Of a DNA stretch of 64,000 nucleotides, positions 10,626 through 19,481 are shown in pieces. The stretch spans positions 135,155 through 199,154 of the forward strand of contig JAAUZU010000008.1 in NCBI GenBank assembly GCA_014804445.1, in the 5' to 3' direction. Within the stretch, counting starts at the first letter, position 1, and every line of letters begins with the position of its first letter. The notes beneath the pieces are model-generated. The model saw only the letters and a list, made by a program, of their open reading frames with translations. It was not told the DNA's origin and ran no database searches. The translations under genes were made by a program, and so were the position numbers. The stretch comes from Lachnospiraceae bacterium. Lineage in GTDB: Bacteria; Bacillota; Clostridia; Lachnospirales; Lachnospiraceae.

Positions 10626-11618
10626 ATGTTAAACGACAAAGCAATACTGGTCACCGGAGGCACAGGCACATTCGGCAAGGCATTTACGCGATACGTATTA
10701 GAACATTATAACCCGAAAAAAATCATCATCTATTCCCGCGATGAGTTCAAGCAGTTTATTATGCAGAATGAGTTCAAGCCTTATGCAGACAAGCTCCGCT
10801 TTTTTATTGGTGACGTCAGGGACAGGGAGAGGCTGACAAGGGCGCTTGACGGCGTTGACTATGTGATCCATGCGGCGGCCTTAAAGCAGGTGCCGGCATG
10901 TGAATACAATCCGGCTGAGGCGATTAAAACCAATGTCAACGGCGCGCAGAACGTAATTGACGCCTGTCTGGATACCAATGTAAAGAAAGTGGTTGCGCTT
11001 TCTACCGATAAGGCAGTAAATCCGGTCAATCTGTATGGCGGAACCAAACTGGTTTCGGATAAGCTTTTTATTGCAGCTAATGCATATGCGGGCGCAAGGG
11101 ACATCAGTTTTTCCATCGTGCGTTACGGCAATGTGGCAGGCAGTCGGGGCTCAGTCATTCCATTTTTTGATTCTATTTTAAAAAACGGCGGTACGGAGCT
11201 TCCCGTCACGGACTATCGCATGACCCGTTTCTGGATCAGCCTGCAGCAGGGCGTGGAACTGGTCATTAAGGCTCTGGAGGAGGCAAAGGGCGGAGAGACC
11301 TTTATCTCCAAGATTCCTTCCTTCAAGATAACGGATTTGGCGGAGGCGATGGCGCCCGGCATGGCGACGAAAGAGGTCGGAATCCGCGAGGGCGAGAAGC
11401 TGCATGAAATCATGGTGACGGTGGAGGATGCGCCGAACACCTATGAATATGACAAGCATTTTATTATTTACCCGCAGATGGTATGGAGCGAGCATAAGCG
11501 GGCGGTGCCGACCGGTAAAAAGGTTCCCGAGGGATTTTCCTATAGCTCAGGAAATAACAGCGAGTGGCTTTCCGTGGAGCAGATAAGGGAGCTGCTTTCC
11601 GCGATGAAAGAGGAATAG
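10626..11618 (+). CDS. pseB: UDP-N-acetylglucosamine 4,6-dehydratase (inverting)-like, PseB/CapD family
   Basis: LVTGGTGTFGKAF Rossmann motif, FFIGDVRDRERL, AAALKQVPACEYNP; internal ATG chosen over ORF start at 10521. Confidence 0.85.
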   Translation: MLNDKAILVTGGTGTFGKAFTRYVLEHYNPKKIIIYSRDEFKQFIMQNEFKPYADKLRFFIGDVRDRERLTRALDGVDYVIHAAALKQVPACEYNPAEAIKTNVNGAQNVIDACLDTNVKKVVALSTDKAVNPVNLYGGTKLVSDKLFIAANAYAGARDISFSIVRYGNVAGSRGSVIPFFDSILKNGGTELPVTDYRMTRFWISLQQGVELVIKALEEAKGGETFISKIPSFKITDLAEAMAPGMATKEVGIREGEKLHEIMVTVEDAPNTYEYDKHFIIYPQMVWSEHKRAVPTGKKVPEGFSYSSGNNSEWLSVEQIRELLSAMKEE

Positions 11619-11714
11619 AGGCGAATATACCAAAAAATTTCTACTCTTGCATAGTAAAATATATTTTTAACGAAAAATTGTGATAAAATGTCGAAAAATA
11701 AAATCGACAGGCTG

Positions 11715-11793
11715 AACAGCATAAATTTTGGAAAGATGAGACAGCAGCTTGCAGGAAGCGAAGCGTTTCCGTCATTTCTGAAATTATGCTGTT
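11715..11793 (+). other. Possible structured leader / intergenic hairpin
   Basis: Outer arms aacagcataa...ttatgctgtt with an inner ggaagcg-aag-cgtttcc hairpin, followed by ttatttt, upstream of the ATG at 11842. Confidence 0.4.
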
Positions 11794-11841
11794 TTATTTT
11801 GCCTGCTATGCGTAATGCATTGCATAAGAGGAGGAGTTTAT

Positions 11842-12828
11842 ATGTTGTACTCATTGCTGAATTCAAATACAGACTATTATGTGAACCTGCATGGGGAGCA
11901 GGTGATTACACACGCCGAGAAAAGTGTCTGGAAGGGAACGGACTGCATTTGGCAGGAGGAACCGGTGTCAGCAGGGATTATGCAGCGGATTGCCGCCACG
12001 GATATCCAAAACGAGAGGCTGTTTATAGATTTCGGAGGCGTTTTGCAGCAGCAGAGCGATGGGGAAAAAGAGATACAGGAGACCCTGGAGCTTTTGCACA
12101 GAAGGAAGAACACGGTTTATCTGATGAACATTGTGGAAGAAGCCGGAATTCGTCTGGAGAAGGGGCTTGAGAAAAAAGGAATTGTCATGCAGAGAGAGCA
12201 GGCAGAGGGCGGCGGATGGTTTTGTGAAGTGTCGCCGTCTAATAGTGCGCGGGACATCCGTCAGGCGGCATTGTGCGAGAAGGCAATCCATGATATCCAT
12301 ATGGACAATCTGCTGATTTTGATGGAGGAGAGTCCGAAGGGGAAGACCTTTCAAATAGACAGGCTTTTGCAGGATGGAGAAAACTGCCTCTATTACTTTT
12401 TTTACAGGCTTGCCATGCGGCTGATAGAGAAGGGAATGGTGGAACCTTTTGGAAAAAACAGGGATAAACTCTGCTTTGTGCCGGACAATCCGCCTGCCGT
12501 ACCGATTGCAAAAGCATTGGCAGTATTCCTCGGTACTGAGGTGCAGTGTGAGGAAGCACAGAATGGCAGGTTTCGGCCGGATATGGAGTATATCATTGTG
12601 CGGGATGTGTTTCACATGTCCTGCGAGCTGGACAGGCTGAGCACGGCGATTTCCATGAGCGGCGGACTGGTGAAAGGCGTCGCCTGTCTGGTGGATATCT
12701 ATACCGGCGTGGGTAACAGAAAGAACCGGGTCAGCCTTCACACCATTGATTTGGAGCGGGGAATCAGCTATAGAATAAGGCAAAAACGGGAAAACTTAGG
12801 GCAAAAGGATGACTTTTGGAAAAGATAA
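11842..12828 (+). CDS. Uncharacterised protein with STAS-like N-terminal and degenerate phosphoribosyltransferase-like C-terminal region
   Basis: NERLFIDFGGVLQQ...KNTVYLMNIVEEAGIRLEKGLEKKGI resembles STAS; MEYIIVRDVFHMSCELDRLSTAISMSGGLVKGVACLVD resembles a PRPP-loop region; RBS gaggagg upstream. Confidence 0.5.
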   Translation: MLYSLLNSNTDYYVNLHGEQVITHAEKSVWKGTDCIWQEEPVSAGIMQRIAATDIQNERLFIDFGGVLQQQSDGEKEIQETLELLHRRKNTVYLMNIVEEAGIRLEKGLEKKGIVMQREQAEGGGWFCEVSPSNSARDIRQAALCEKAIHDIHMDNLLILMEESPKGKTFQIDRLLQDGENCLYYFFYRLAMRLIEKGMVEPFGKNRDKLCFVPDNPPAVPIAKALAVFLGTEVQCEEAQNGRFRPDMEYIIVRDVFHMSCELDRLSTAISMSGGLVKGVACLVDIYTGVGNRKNRVSLHTIDLERGISYRIRQKRENLGQKDDFWKR

Positions 12829-12837
12829 TGCTATAAT
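12810..12837 (+). promoter_or_regulatory. Putative internal promoter 3 (ATGACTTTT class), upstream of fkp
   Basis: TGACTT - 16 nt - TATAAT; overlaps 3' end of the preceding gene. Confidence 0.6.
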
Positions 12838-12872
12838 TGCTGTAATTAGGCTTCTAAGAAAAGGAGAGGGCG

Positions 12873-15854
12873 ATGCAGCAGTTATTTTTACAACAGAGTT
12901 ATCAGGATTGTTGGGAAATATATGAAAAGAGTCTGCAGAATGGCTCGTGTATCAGGTGGGATTATGTGGTTTTAACCGCATCCAACGAGGCGCAGGCCGA
13001 GAGTTACCGGACGCAGATAGAGTACCGCAGCATGTCGGGGTATCTGCCTGAGAACACGAAATACGTGGTATTGGCTGACCCGGATGGAAAGCGGGTGGGA
13101 AGCGGCGGCGCCACGTTAAATGTGCTGCGCTATCTGGCTGAGGATGGGTGCGGCAGCTTTTCAGGCAAGCGGATTCTGGTGATACATTCCGGCGGGGACA
13201 GCAAGCGGATTCCCCAGTACAGTATATGCGGCAAAATTTTTTCCCCGGTTCCCAGAGAACTGCCGGATGGCAGGAATTCCACGCTGTTTGATGAATTTAT
13301 GATTAGTATGGCGGGCGTTGCCGGCAGGCTCAAGGAGGGTATGCTGGTGCTTTCCGGAGACGTGCTGCTGTTGTTCAATCCTCTCCAGATTGATTTTACC
13401 TTTTCGGGGGCGGCTGCGCTCTCCATCAAGGAGCCGGTTTCTCTTGGGACAAGGCATGGCGTTTTCTTGAACGACGGTTCCGACTATGTGGGAAGATTTC
13501 TGCACAAACAGACAGAGGAAGTGCTTACAGAATATGGCGCGGTCAACGACAGGGGCTGCGTGGATTTGGACACGGGAGCGGTCGCGCTGGATGTAAAGCT
13601 GATGGAAGCGTTATATGGTCTTATCAGCACGGACGGCAGGGTGGATGAGGAAAAATTTGCCTGTTTTGTCAATGAAAAGGCGCGTATCAGTTTTTACGGC
13701 GATTTTCTCTATCCGATTGCAAAAGAGGCGGATAGGGAATCCTATATGAAAGAGGCGGGAGACGGCCCTGTGTGCGAGGAGCTTCTTTCCTGCAGACGGG
13801 CAATCTGGGATGCCATTTCAGGTTTTTCCATGCGGCTGCTCAGTCTGACGCCGGCGGAGTTTATCCATTTCGGCACCACGAAGGAACTGCGGGAGCTTAT
13901 GACAAAGGGCGTGGAGGAGTACGCCTTTTTGGGCTGGAAAAAAACGGTGGGAACAGGGTTCGAGCAGGGGGGACTGGCGGTCTACAATTCCCTCATCGGA
14001 CAGGGTATATTTGTAGATGACAAGGTGTATATAGAAAACTCCGTGCTGAAATCCGGTATGCGGATTGGACGGGGCAGCATTATCAGCAATATCCGGTATG
14101 CCGGAGAGGAAAAACCGGTGATTCCCGCCGGTGTGGTATTGTCGGGCGCACGTCTGCTGGACGGACGTTTTACGGTTCGTATTTATGGTGTGGAGGACAA
14201 CCCGAAGGATAAAATCGGAGAAATGATGAGCGGCAATATCCTGACTCTTTTGGGGGAGGATATTACATTGTGGGAGGCTCCCATTTACCCTGTCTGTGAG
14301 GAAAGGGACGAGGCTGTGCAGGCGGCGCTTATCACATACCGTATGATGAAGGGAATTGCCTCGGTTGAGGAAAAAGAGTGGTGGCTTGCGCAGGAGAAAA
14401 TCAGCCTGAGCCGGAGCTTTGCGCAGGCGGACGTCCGTTATGCTGTTACCGGTGTTTTAGAACTTGCGGAGCAGATTGCGGTTTACCGCGCTATCTTGCT
14501 GCTGGCGCAGCAATTGCCGTGGCAGGCTGCCATGGAGGTATTTGGTAAGCGGGGCATGAACGAAGAGCAGGAGAAGCAGATGCTTGCGATGGCGGGTACG
14601 GTGGAGTTCGGCACATCTGTCCGGATTTACAACGCGCTTGCAGGCGAAGCAAAGCGGCGCGGGCGTTCTTATGAGAACTATGAAAAAATGTGTTTTGCGG
14701 CAATCCGCAACGCTGTGTATGAAAATAATGGCGTCCACTGTCAGGAAATGCTGCAGTTTCAGAAGGATGAGGCGCATGTGGAGTTTCCGGTCCGTGTCAA
14801 CTGGGCGGGAGGATGGACGGACACACCGCCCCATTGTCTGGAAAAAGGCGGCACAGTGGTCAATGCTGCCATCAAGGTAAACGGCGTGCTGCCGGTACAG
14901 GTTACGGTGCGGAAAATAGAGGCATTAAAGATAGAGGTGGCAAGCGAGGATATTGGTGCGTTTGGGGAATTGTGTTCGCTGGAAGAAATTTACGACTGCA
15001 GCAATCCCTACGATGCCTTTGCCCTGCATAAGGCGGCTCTGCTTGCCTGCGGCGTGGTGCCGGAGGTCTTGCCCGAGGGAGAAGGTCTTACCCTTCAGGA
15101 TGTTTTAAAGAAGCTGGGCGGCGGACTTTTCCTTTCCACGCAGGTTGTGGGGATTCCAAAGGGATCAGGACTGGGCACCAGCAGCATACTGGCGGCGGCA
15201 TGTATCAAAGCTATCTATGAGGTGATGGGCGTATCTGCTGCGGACGAAGAGCTGTACAGGCTTGTGCTCTATATGGAACAGCTTATGAGCACGGGAGGCG
15301 GCTGGCAGGATCAGGTCGGCGGACTGTGCGGCGGTATCAAGTTTATCACCACCACGCCCGGGCTTACACAGGATATCCGGGTGCGCAAGGTAGAGATAAG
15401 CGAGACGGCGGCAGCGGAGCTGCAGGAGCGTTTTGCACTGATTTATACGGGTCAGCGGCGACTGGCGCGCAACTTGCTCAGGGATGTGATGAGCAGTTAT
15501 ATCGGCGGACGGCGAGAGACTGTGGAGGCGCTGTATTTTATGCACAAGATGGCGGCGCTTATGCGCTTTGAGCTGGAGAGAGGCGATATTGACGAGGTGG
15601 CAAAGCTCTTGAACCGGCACTGGGAGCTGTCAAAACAGCTCGACGACGGCTGCACCAACACTTGTATTGAGCAGATATTCAGGGCTTGTGAGGATTTGAT
15701 AGCCGGCAGATTTATTGCGGGAGCCGGCGGCGGTGGCTTTTTGCAGGTGATTTTAAAACGGAATGTGACGAAACAGCAGCTTCGCGAGCGGTTGAGAGAG
15801 GTATTTCAGGACAGCGGCGTGGATGTTTGGGACAGTGAGTTTGTGTGGGAATGA
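12873..15854 (+). CDS. fkp: Bifunctional fucokinase / L-fucose-1-phosphate guanylyltransferase-like (Fkp)
   Basis: N-term HSGGDSKRIPQYSICGKIFSPVPRELPDGRNSTLFDEFMI; C-term GHMP kinase motifs VRVNWAGGWTDTPPHCLEKGG and IPKGSGLGTSSILAAA. Confidence 0.9.
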   Translation: MQQLFLQQSYQDCWEIYEKSLQNGSCIRWDYVVLTASNEAQAESYRTQIEYRSMSGYLPENTKYVVLADPDGKRVGSGGATLNVLRYLAEDGCGSFSGKRILVIHSGGDSKRIPQYSICGKIFSPVPRELPDGRNSTLFDEFMISMAGVAGRLKEGMLVLSGDVLLLFNPLQIDFTFSGAAALSIKEPVSLGTRHGVFLNDGSDYVGRFLHKQTEEVLTEYGAVNDRGCVDLDTGAVALDVKLMEALYGLISTDGRVDEEKFACFVNEKARISFYGDFLYPIAKEADRESYMKEAGDGPVCEELLSCRRAIWDAISGFSMRLLSLTPAEFIHFGTTKELRELMTKGVEEYAFLGWKKTVGTGFEQGGLAVYNSLIGQGIFVDDKVYIENSVLKSGMRIGRGSIISNIRYAGEEKPVIPAGVVLSGARLLDGRFTVRIYGVEDNPKDKIGEMMSGNILTLLGEDITLWEAPIYPVCEERDEAVQAALITYRMMKGIASVEEKEWWLAQEKISLSRSFAQADVRYAVTGVLELAEQIAVYRAILLLAQQLPWQAAMEVFGKRGMNEEQEKQMLAMAGTVEFGTSVRIYNALAGEAKRRGRSYENYEKMCFAAIRNAVYENNGVHCQEMLQFQKDEAHVEFPVRVNWAGGWTDTPPHCLEKGGTVVNAAIKVNGVLPVQVTVRKIEALKIEVASEDIGAFGELCSLEEIYDCSNPYDAFALHKAALLACGVVPEVLPEGEGLTLQDVLKKLGGGLFLSTQVVGIPKGSGLGTSSILAAACIKAIYEVMGVSAADEELYRLVLYMEQLMSTGGGWQDQVGGLCGGIKFITTTPGLTQDIRVRKVEISETAAAELQERFALIYTGQRRLARNLLRDVMSSYIGGRRETVEALYFMHKMAALMRFELERGDIDEVAKLLNRHWELSKQLDDGCTNTCIEQIFRACEDLIAGRFIAGAGGGGFLQVILKRNVTKQQLRERLREVFQDSGVDVWDSEFVWE

Positions 15855-16411
15855 GGATTCAGATGGACAGATACGAAGACGAAAATATCTACCTCCGCCT
15901 TATGACGGACGAGGACACGGAGGACATTATCCGCTGGCGGAACAGCGACGCAGTGCGAAAAAGGTTTATCTATCAGGCGCTTTTTACAAGGCAGTCCCAT
16001 GAAAAATGGGTGGAAACCATGGTGCGCACCGGCAAGGTGGTGCAGATGATCATCTGTGAAAAAAAAGGAGATAAGAAGGTCGGTTCCGTGTATATCAGGG
16101 ATATCGATGCAGTACACCATAAAGGAGAATACGGTATCTTTATTGGTGAGGCAGAAGCCAGGGGAAAGGGATACGGAACGGCGGCAGCGCGTTTGATGAA
16201 GCGGTATGCTTTTTCAGAGCTGCATCTGCATCGCCTGTTTCTGCGGGTGTTTGCGGACAATGCGCAGGCGATTGCAAGCTATGAAAAAGCCGGCTTTGTA
16301 AGGGAAGCATATCTTAGGGACGATGTGTGCATAGACGGGCAGTTTCGGGATATCGTACTGATGGCTGTGCTCGCGGAAACAGATACAAAAGAAAACAAAC
16401 AGAAGTCTTGA
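15845..16411 (+). CDS. GNAT family N-acetyltransferase
   Basis: IFIGEAEARGKGYGTAAARLM acetyl-CoA motif and VFADNAQAIASYEKAGF; overlaps fkp stop. True start may be 15863. Confidence 0.88.
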   Translation: MGMRIQMDRYEDENIYLRLMTDEDTEDIIRWRNSDAVRKRFIYQALFTRQSHEKWVETMVRTGKVVQMIICEKKGDKKVGSVYIRDIDAVHHKGEYGIFIGEAEARGKGYGTAAARLMKRYAFSELHLHRLFLRVFADNAQAIASYEKAGFVREAYLRDDVCIDGQFRDIVLMAVLAETDTKENKQKS

Positions 16412-16431
16412 AAAGACAGAAAAGAGGAGCT

Positions 16432-17568
16432 ATGAAATTTAATTTTAACGTACCACCCTATACGGGAAAAGAAGCAGAGTATATCGCGCAGGCTGTGCAA
16501 AACCAGAAAATCTGCGGCGACGGTGAGTTTACAAAAAAGTGCAATAAGTGGATAGAAGAGAAGACAGGAACGAAGAAGTGCCTGCTGACCACTTCCTGCA
16601 CCCATGCAACGGAGCTTGCGGCTCTGCTTTTAGATATCAAGCCCGGGGACGAGGTCATTATGCCGTCCTACACCTTTGTGTCCACGGCGGACGCTTTTGT
16701 GCTGCGGGGAGCGGTGCCGGTGTTTGTGGACATCAGACCGGATACCATGAACATCGACGAAAAATTGATTGAGGACGCCATAACGGACAAGACGAAGGCG
16801 ATTGTACCGGTGCACTATGCAGGCGTGTCTTGCGAGATGGACACGATTATGGACATTGCGGAAAGGCATAATCTGTATGTGGTGGAGGATGCTGCACAGG
16901 GCATTATGTCTTCTTACAAGGGACAGGCGCTTGGCACTTTTGGAGAGTTTGGCTGCTTTTCCTTCCATGAAACCAAAAATTACAGCATGGGCGAGGGCGG
17001 CGCACTGCTGATTCGGGATGATGCGTTCGTTGAAAGGGCGGAGATTATAAGGGAAAAGGGAACGAACCGCTCCCAATACTACAGGGGACAGGTTGACAAA
17101 TACAGATGGGTGGATTTTGGCTCGTCCTATCTGCCCAGCGATATGAACGCGGCTTATCTGTATGCCCAGCTTGAGGTGGCGGAAGCAATTAATGACGCGC
17201 GGCTTGCCGTGTGGAACCGCTATTATGAAAATCTGACGCCTCTTGCGGAGAGTGGCAGAATTGAACTGCCCGTGGTGCCGGAGGGATGTGTTCACAATGC
17301 GCACATGTTCTATATCAAGGCGGCGGATATGGAAGAACGGACAGCCTTGATAAACTTTTTGAAGGAGAATGATATTTTATCCGTATTCCATTATATTCCG
17401 CTTCACACAGCGCCTGCCGGACAGAAATTCGGGCGCTTCCATGGGGAAGACAGGTTTACAACAAGGGAAAGCGAGCGCCTGCTGCGTCTTCCCATGTACT
17501 ATAAGCTGACGCCGGATGATGCGGATTATATCAGCGGCAAGGTGAAAGAGTTTTACGGCAGCAGGTAG
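16432..17568 (+). CDS. wecE: dTDP-4-amino-4,6-dideoxygalactose transaminase
   Basis: DEVIMPSYTFVSTADAFVLRGAVPVFVDIRPDTMNIDE, VVEDAAQGIMSSYKG, GCFSFHETKNYSMGEGG, REKGTNRSQYYRGQVDKYRW; strongly WecE-like. Confidence 0.92.
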   Translation: MKFNFNVPPYTGKEAEYIAQAVQNQKICGDGEFTKKCNKWIEEKTGTKKCLLTTSCTHATELAALLLDIKPGDEVIMPSYTFVSTADAFVLRGAVPVFVDIRPDTMNIDEKLIEDAITDKTKAIVPVHYAGVSCEMDTIMDIAERHNLYVVEDAAQGIMSSYKGQALGTFGEFGCFSFHETKNYSMGEGGALLIRDDAFVERAEIIREKGTNRSQYYRGQVDKYRWVDFGSSYLPSDMNAAYLYAQLEVAEAINDARLAVWNRYYENLTPLAESGRIELPVVPEGCVHNAHMFYIKAADMEERTALINFLKENDILSVFHYIPLHTAPAGQKFGRFHGEDRFTTRESERLLRLPMYYKLTPDDADYISGKVKEFYGSR

Positions 17569-17609
17569 CAGCGCTGTATGTAATCTGCCGCTTTGTATGG
17601 AGGATAAAA

Positions 17610-18668
17610 ATGCTGGTTTTGCAAATCGGAATATTACTGCTTTTTATGGCTGCGGTTCCGTTGGGAATCGGCGCAGGTATCGCATCTTTTGTGGATGGAC
17701 AGAAAAATAATGCAGGTTTTATGTGGATGGCGGGCTATTTGGTTTTGCTCGCTGTCTTTCAGTTTGTGTCAGTGCCCATGGTGATAAAAGGAGCGAGATT
17801 TTCCACACTGGTGCTGTGGTTCGCAGTACTTTGTATTCTTTTATCTGTGGCAGGAATTGCTCTTAGGCTGCAATATATGCGCAGGCATCCGGCTTTGCGG
17901 CCGGTAAAGGAAAGAAGCGGAAAAAGAGAAATCATACTCTGGGCAGTATTTGGCGCACTGCTGCTTTTGCAGTTATTCATGGCGGGCCGTCTTACCTTTG
18001 CCGACGGGGATGACTCCTATTTTGTAACGGTTTCCACCATTGCGGACGGCACGGACACCATGTATTTTTATCTGCCCTACACAGGCGGCACCACCAGTCT
18101 GGATATGCGGCATGCACTTGCACCATTTCCCCTGTATATTGCTTTTCTGGCGAGGGTGACGGGGCTTCATACCGCGACGGTAGCGCATGTCGCGCTGCCC
18201 ATGGTTTTGATTCCGCTGACGTATTGTATCTATGGATTAATCGGGAGCCGGCTGCTGAAAGGAAGGAGCAGGCAGCTTCCCGTTTTTATGATTTTTACGG
18301 CGATTTTGATTTTGTGGAGTAATTATTCCCTGTACACGGCGGAAACTTTTTTGATGACAAGAACCCGGCAGGGAAAGGCGGCGCTGGGCAATATTGTAGT
18401 GCCTGCGTTTTTCTTTCTGGTATATCTGACCGGTGAGCGCCTTGCAGAAAATAAAAAGGTGGAAAAGAGTCTTTGGATGCTTTTGTTCTGCCTGACGACT
18501 TTTTCCTGTCTGTGCAGTACCTTCGGCGGTTTTTTGACAGCGGTGCTGTTCGGCGCTTTTGGGCTGTGTGCGCTGCTCACCTATAAGAGGTGGCGGCTTT
18601 TACTTCCTCTTGTGTTCTGCCTGCTGCCGGCGGCAGTCTATATGGGCATGTATATGATACTGAAATAA
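17610..18668 (+). CDS. Polytopic membrane protein (DUF6077-like), possibly N-terminal half of a split gene
   Basis: 352 aa, multiple TM; ADGDDSYFVTVSTIADGTDTM. The next ORF is in the same frame after in-frame TAA and TAG. Confidence 0.6.
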   Translation: MLVLQIGILLLFMAAVPLGIGAGIASFVDGQKNNAGFMWMAGYLVLLAVFQFVSVPMVIKGARFSTLVLWFAVLCILLSVAGIALRLQYMRRHPALRPVKERSGKREIILWAVFGALLLLQLFMAGRLTFADGDDSYFVTVSTIADGTDTMYFYLPYTGGTTSLDMRHALAPFPLYIAFLARVTGLHTATVAHVALPMVLIPLTYCIYGLIGSRLLKGRSRQLPVFMIFTAILILWSNYSLYTAETFLMTRTRQGKAALGNIVVPAFFFLVYLTGERLAENKKVEKSLWMLLFCLTTFSCLCSTFGGFLTAVLFGAFGLCALLTYKRWRLLLPLVFCLLPAAVYMGMYMILK

Positions 18669-18683
18669 TGGTAGGAGGCTTGC

Positions 18684-19451
18684 ATGGAAAGTATGTGGAA
18701 CTGGGTGCTTACCCAGTATAAGGGATATATCGGAACCGGCATGATAGCAGGGCTGTTCTTGGTGGCGCTGGTATGGCTGTTTGTCTCTGAAAAAAACAAA
18801 AATACCAGAATTGTCTTTATCTATGTGCCTGTTGTGGTGTTGATCCTGTTTTTCTGCCCCCTGTTTGCAAAAGTTGTCCATGCGTTTACGGGAGAGGAAA
18901 TCTACTACCGGATTTTGTGGCTGGTGCCTGTGATACCCGTTTTGGCGTATGCGGCGGTCAAGCTTATGCTGCAGTGTGCCGGAAAGAAAAGATTGATTGT
19001 GGGAGCGGCGCTTGGCGGCATTATTATTTTGTCAGGCAGTCTTGTGTATGAAAGTCCTTACTTTTCCAAGGCGGAAAACAGGTATCATGTGCCGGAGGCG
19101 GTGGTAAAAATTTGTGATACCATCGAGGTAAAGGGAGAATGGGTCTGGGCAGCGTTTCCGGAAGAACTGATACCGTTTGTGCGTCAGTATTCGCCATGGA
19201 TCAATATGCCTTATGGCAGGGAGATGCTGATTAGCCGATGGTCTGTGTGGGGATTTAAGAGCGAACTGTACGACTTGCTGAAGGAGGAAACCTTGAACGT
19301 GGAAAGAATCGCGGAACTGGCGCGGGAGCAGAACTGCGATTATGTTGTATTTGCAGAGGGGAAAAAGTTGTCCGGCAGCTTTGAAAGCTATGGATTTGAA
19401 CTGCTTGACGTAATATGCGGGTATGCCGTCTATGCAGACAGCGGGTTATAG
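18684..19451 (+). CDS. Membrane protein, possibly C-terminal half of the preceding gene
   Basis: TM-rich N-terminus plus soluble C-terminus; taggagg RBS-like sequence upstream. Confidence 0.55.
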   Translation: MESMWNWVLTQYKGYIGTGMIAGLFLVALVWLFVSEKNKNTRIVFIYVPVVVLILFFCPLFAKVVHAFTGEEIYYRILWLVPVIPVLAYAAVKLMLQCAGKKRLIVGAALGGIIILSGSLVYESPYFSKAENRYHVPEAVVKICDTIEVKGEWVWAAFPEELIPFVRQYSPWINMPYGREMLISRWSVWGFKSELYDLLKEETLNVERIAELAREQNCDYVVFAEGKKLSGSFESYGFELLDVICGYAVYADSGL

Positions 19452-19479
19452 AAAAAAGCCGGACTTTTCCGGCTTTTTT
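19452..19479. terminator. Bidirectional Rho-independent terminator between convergent genes
   Basis: aaaaaagccgga-cttt-tccggctttttt. Confidence 0.9.
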
Positions 19480-19481
19480 AA

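Noticed and set aside
11968-12783. 271-aa minus-strand ORF
   Set aside because: Antisense to the STAS/PRTase-like gene, no family signal or RBS.
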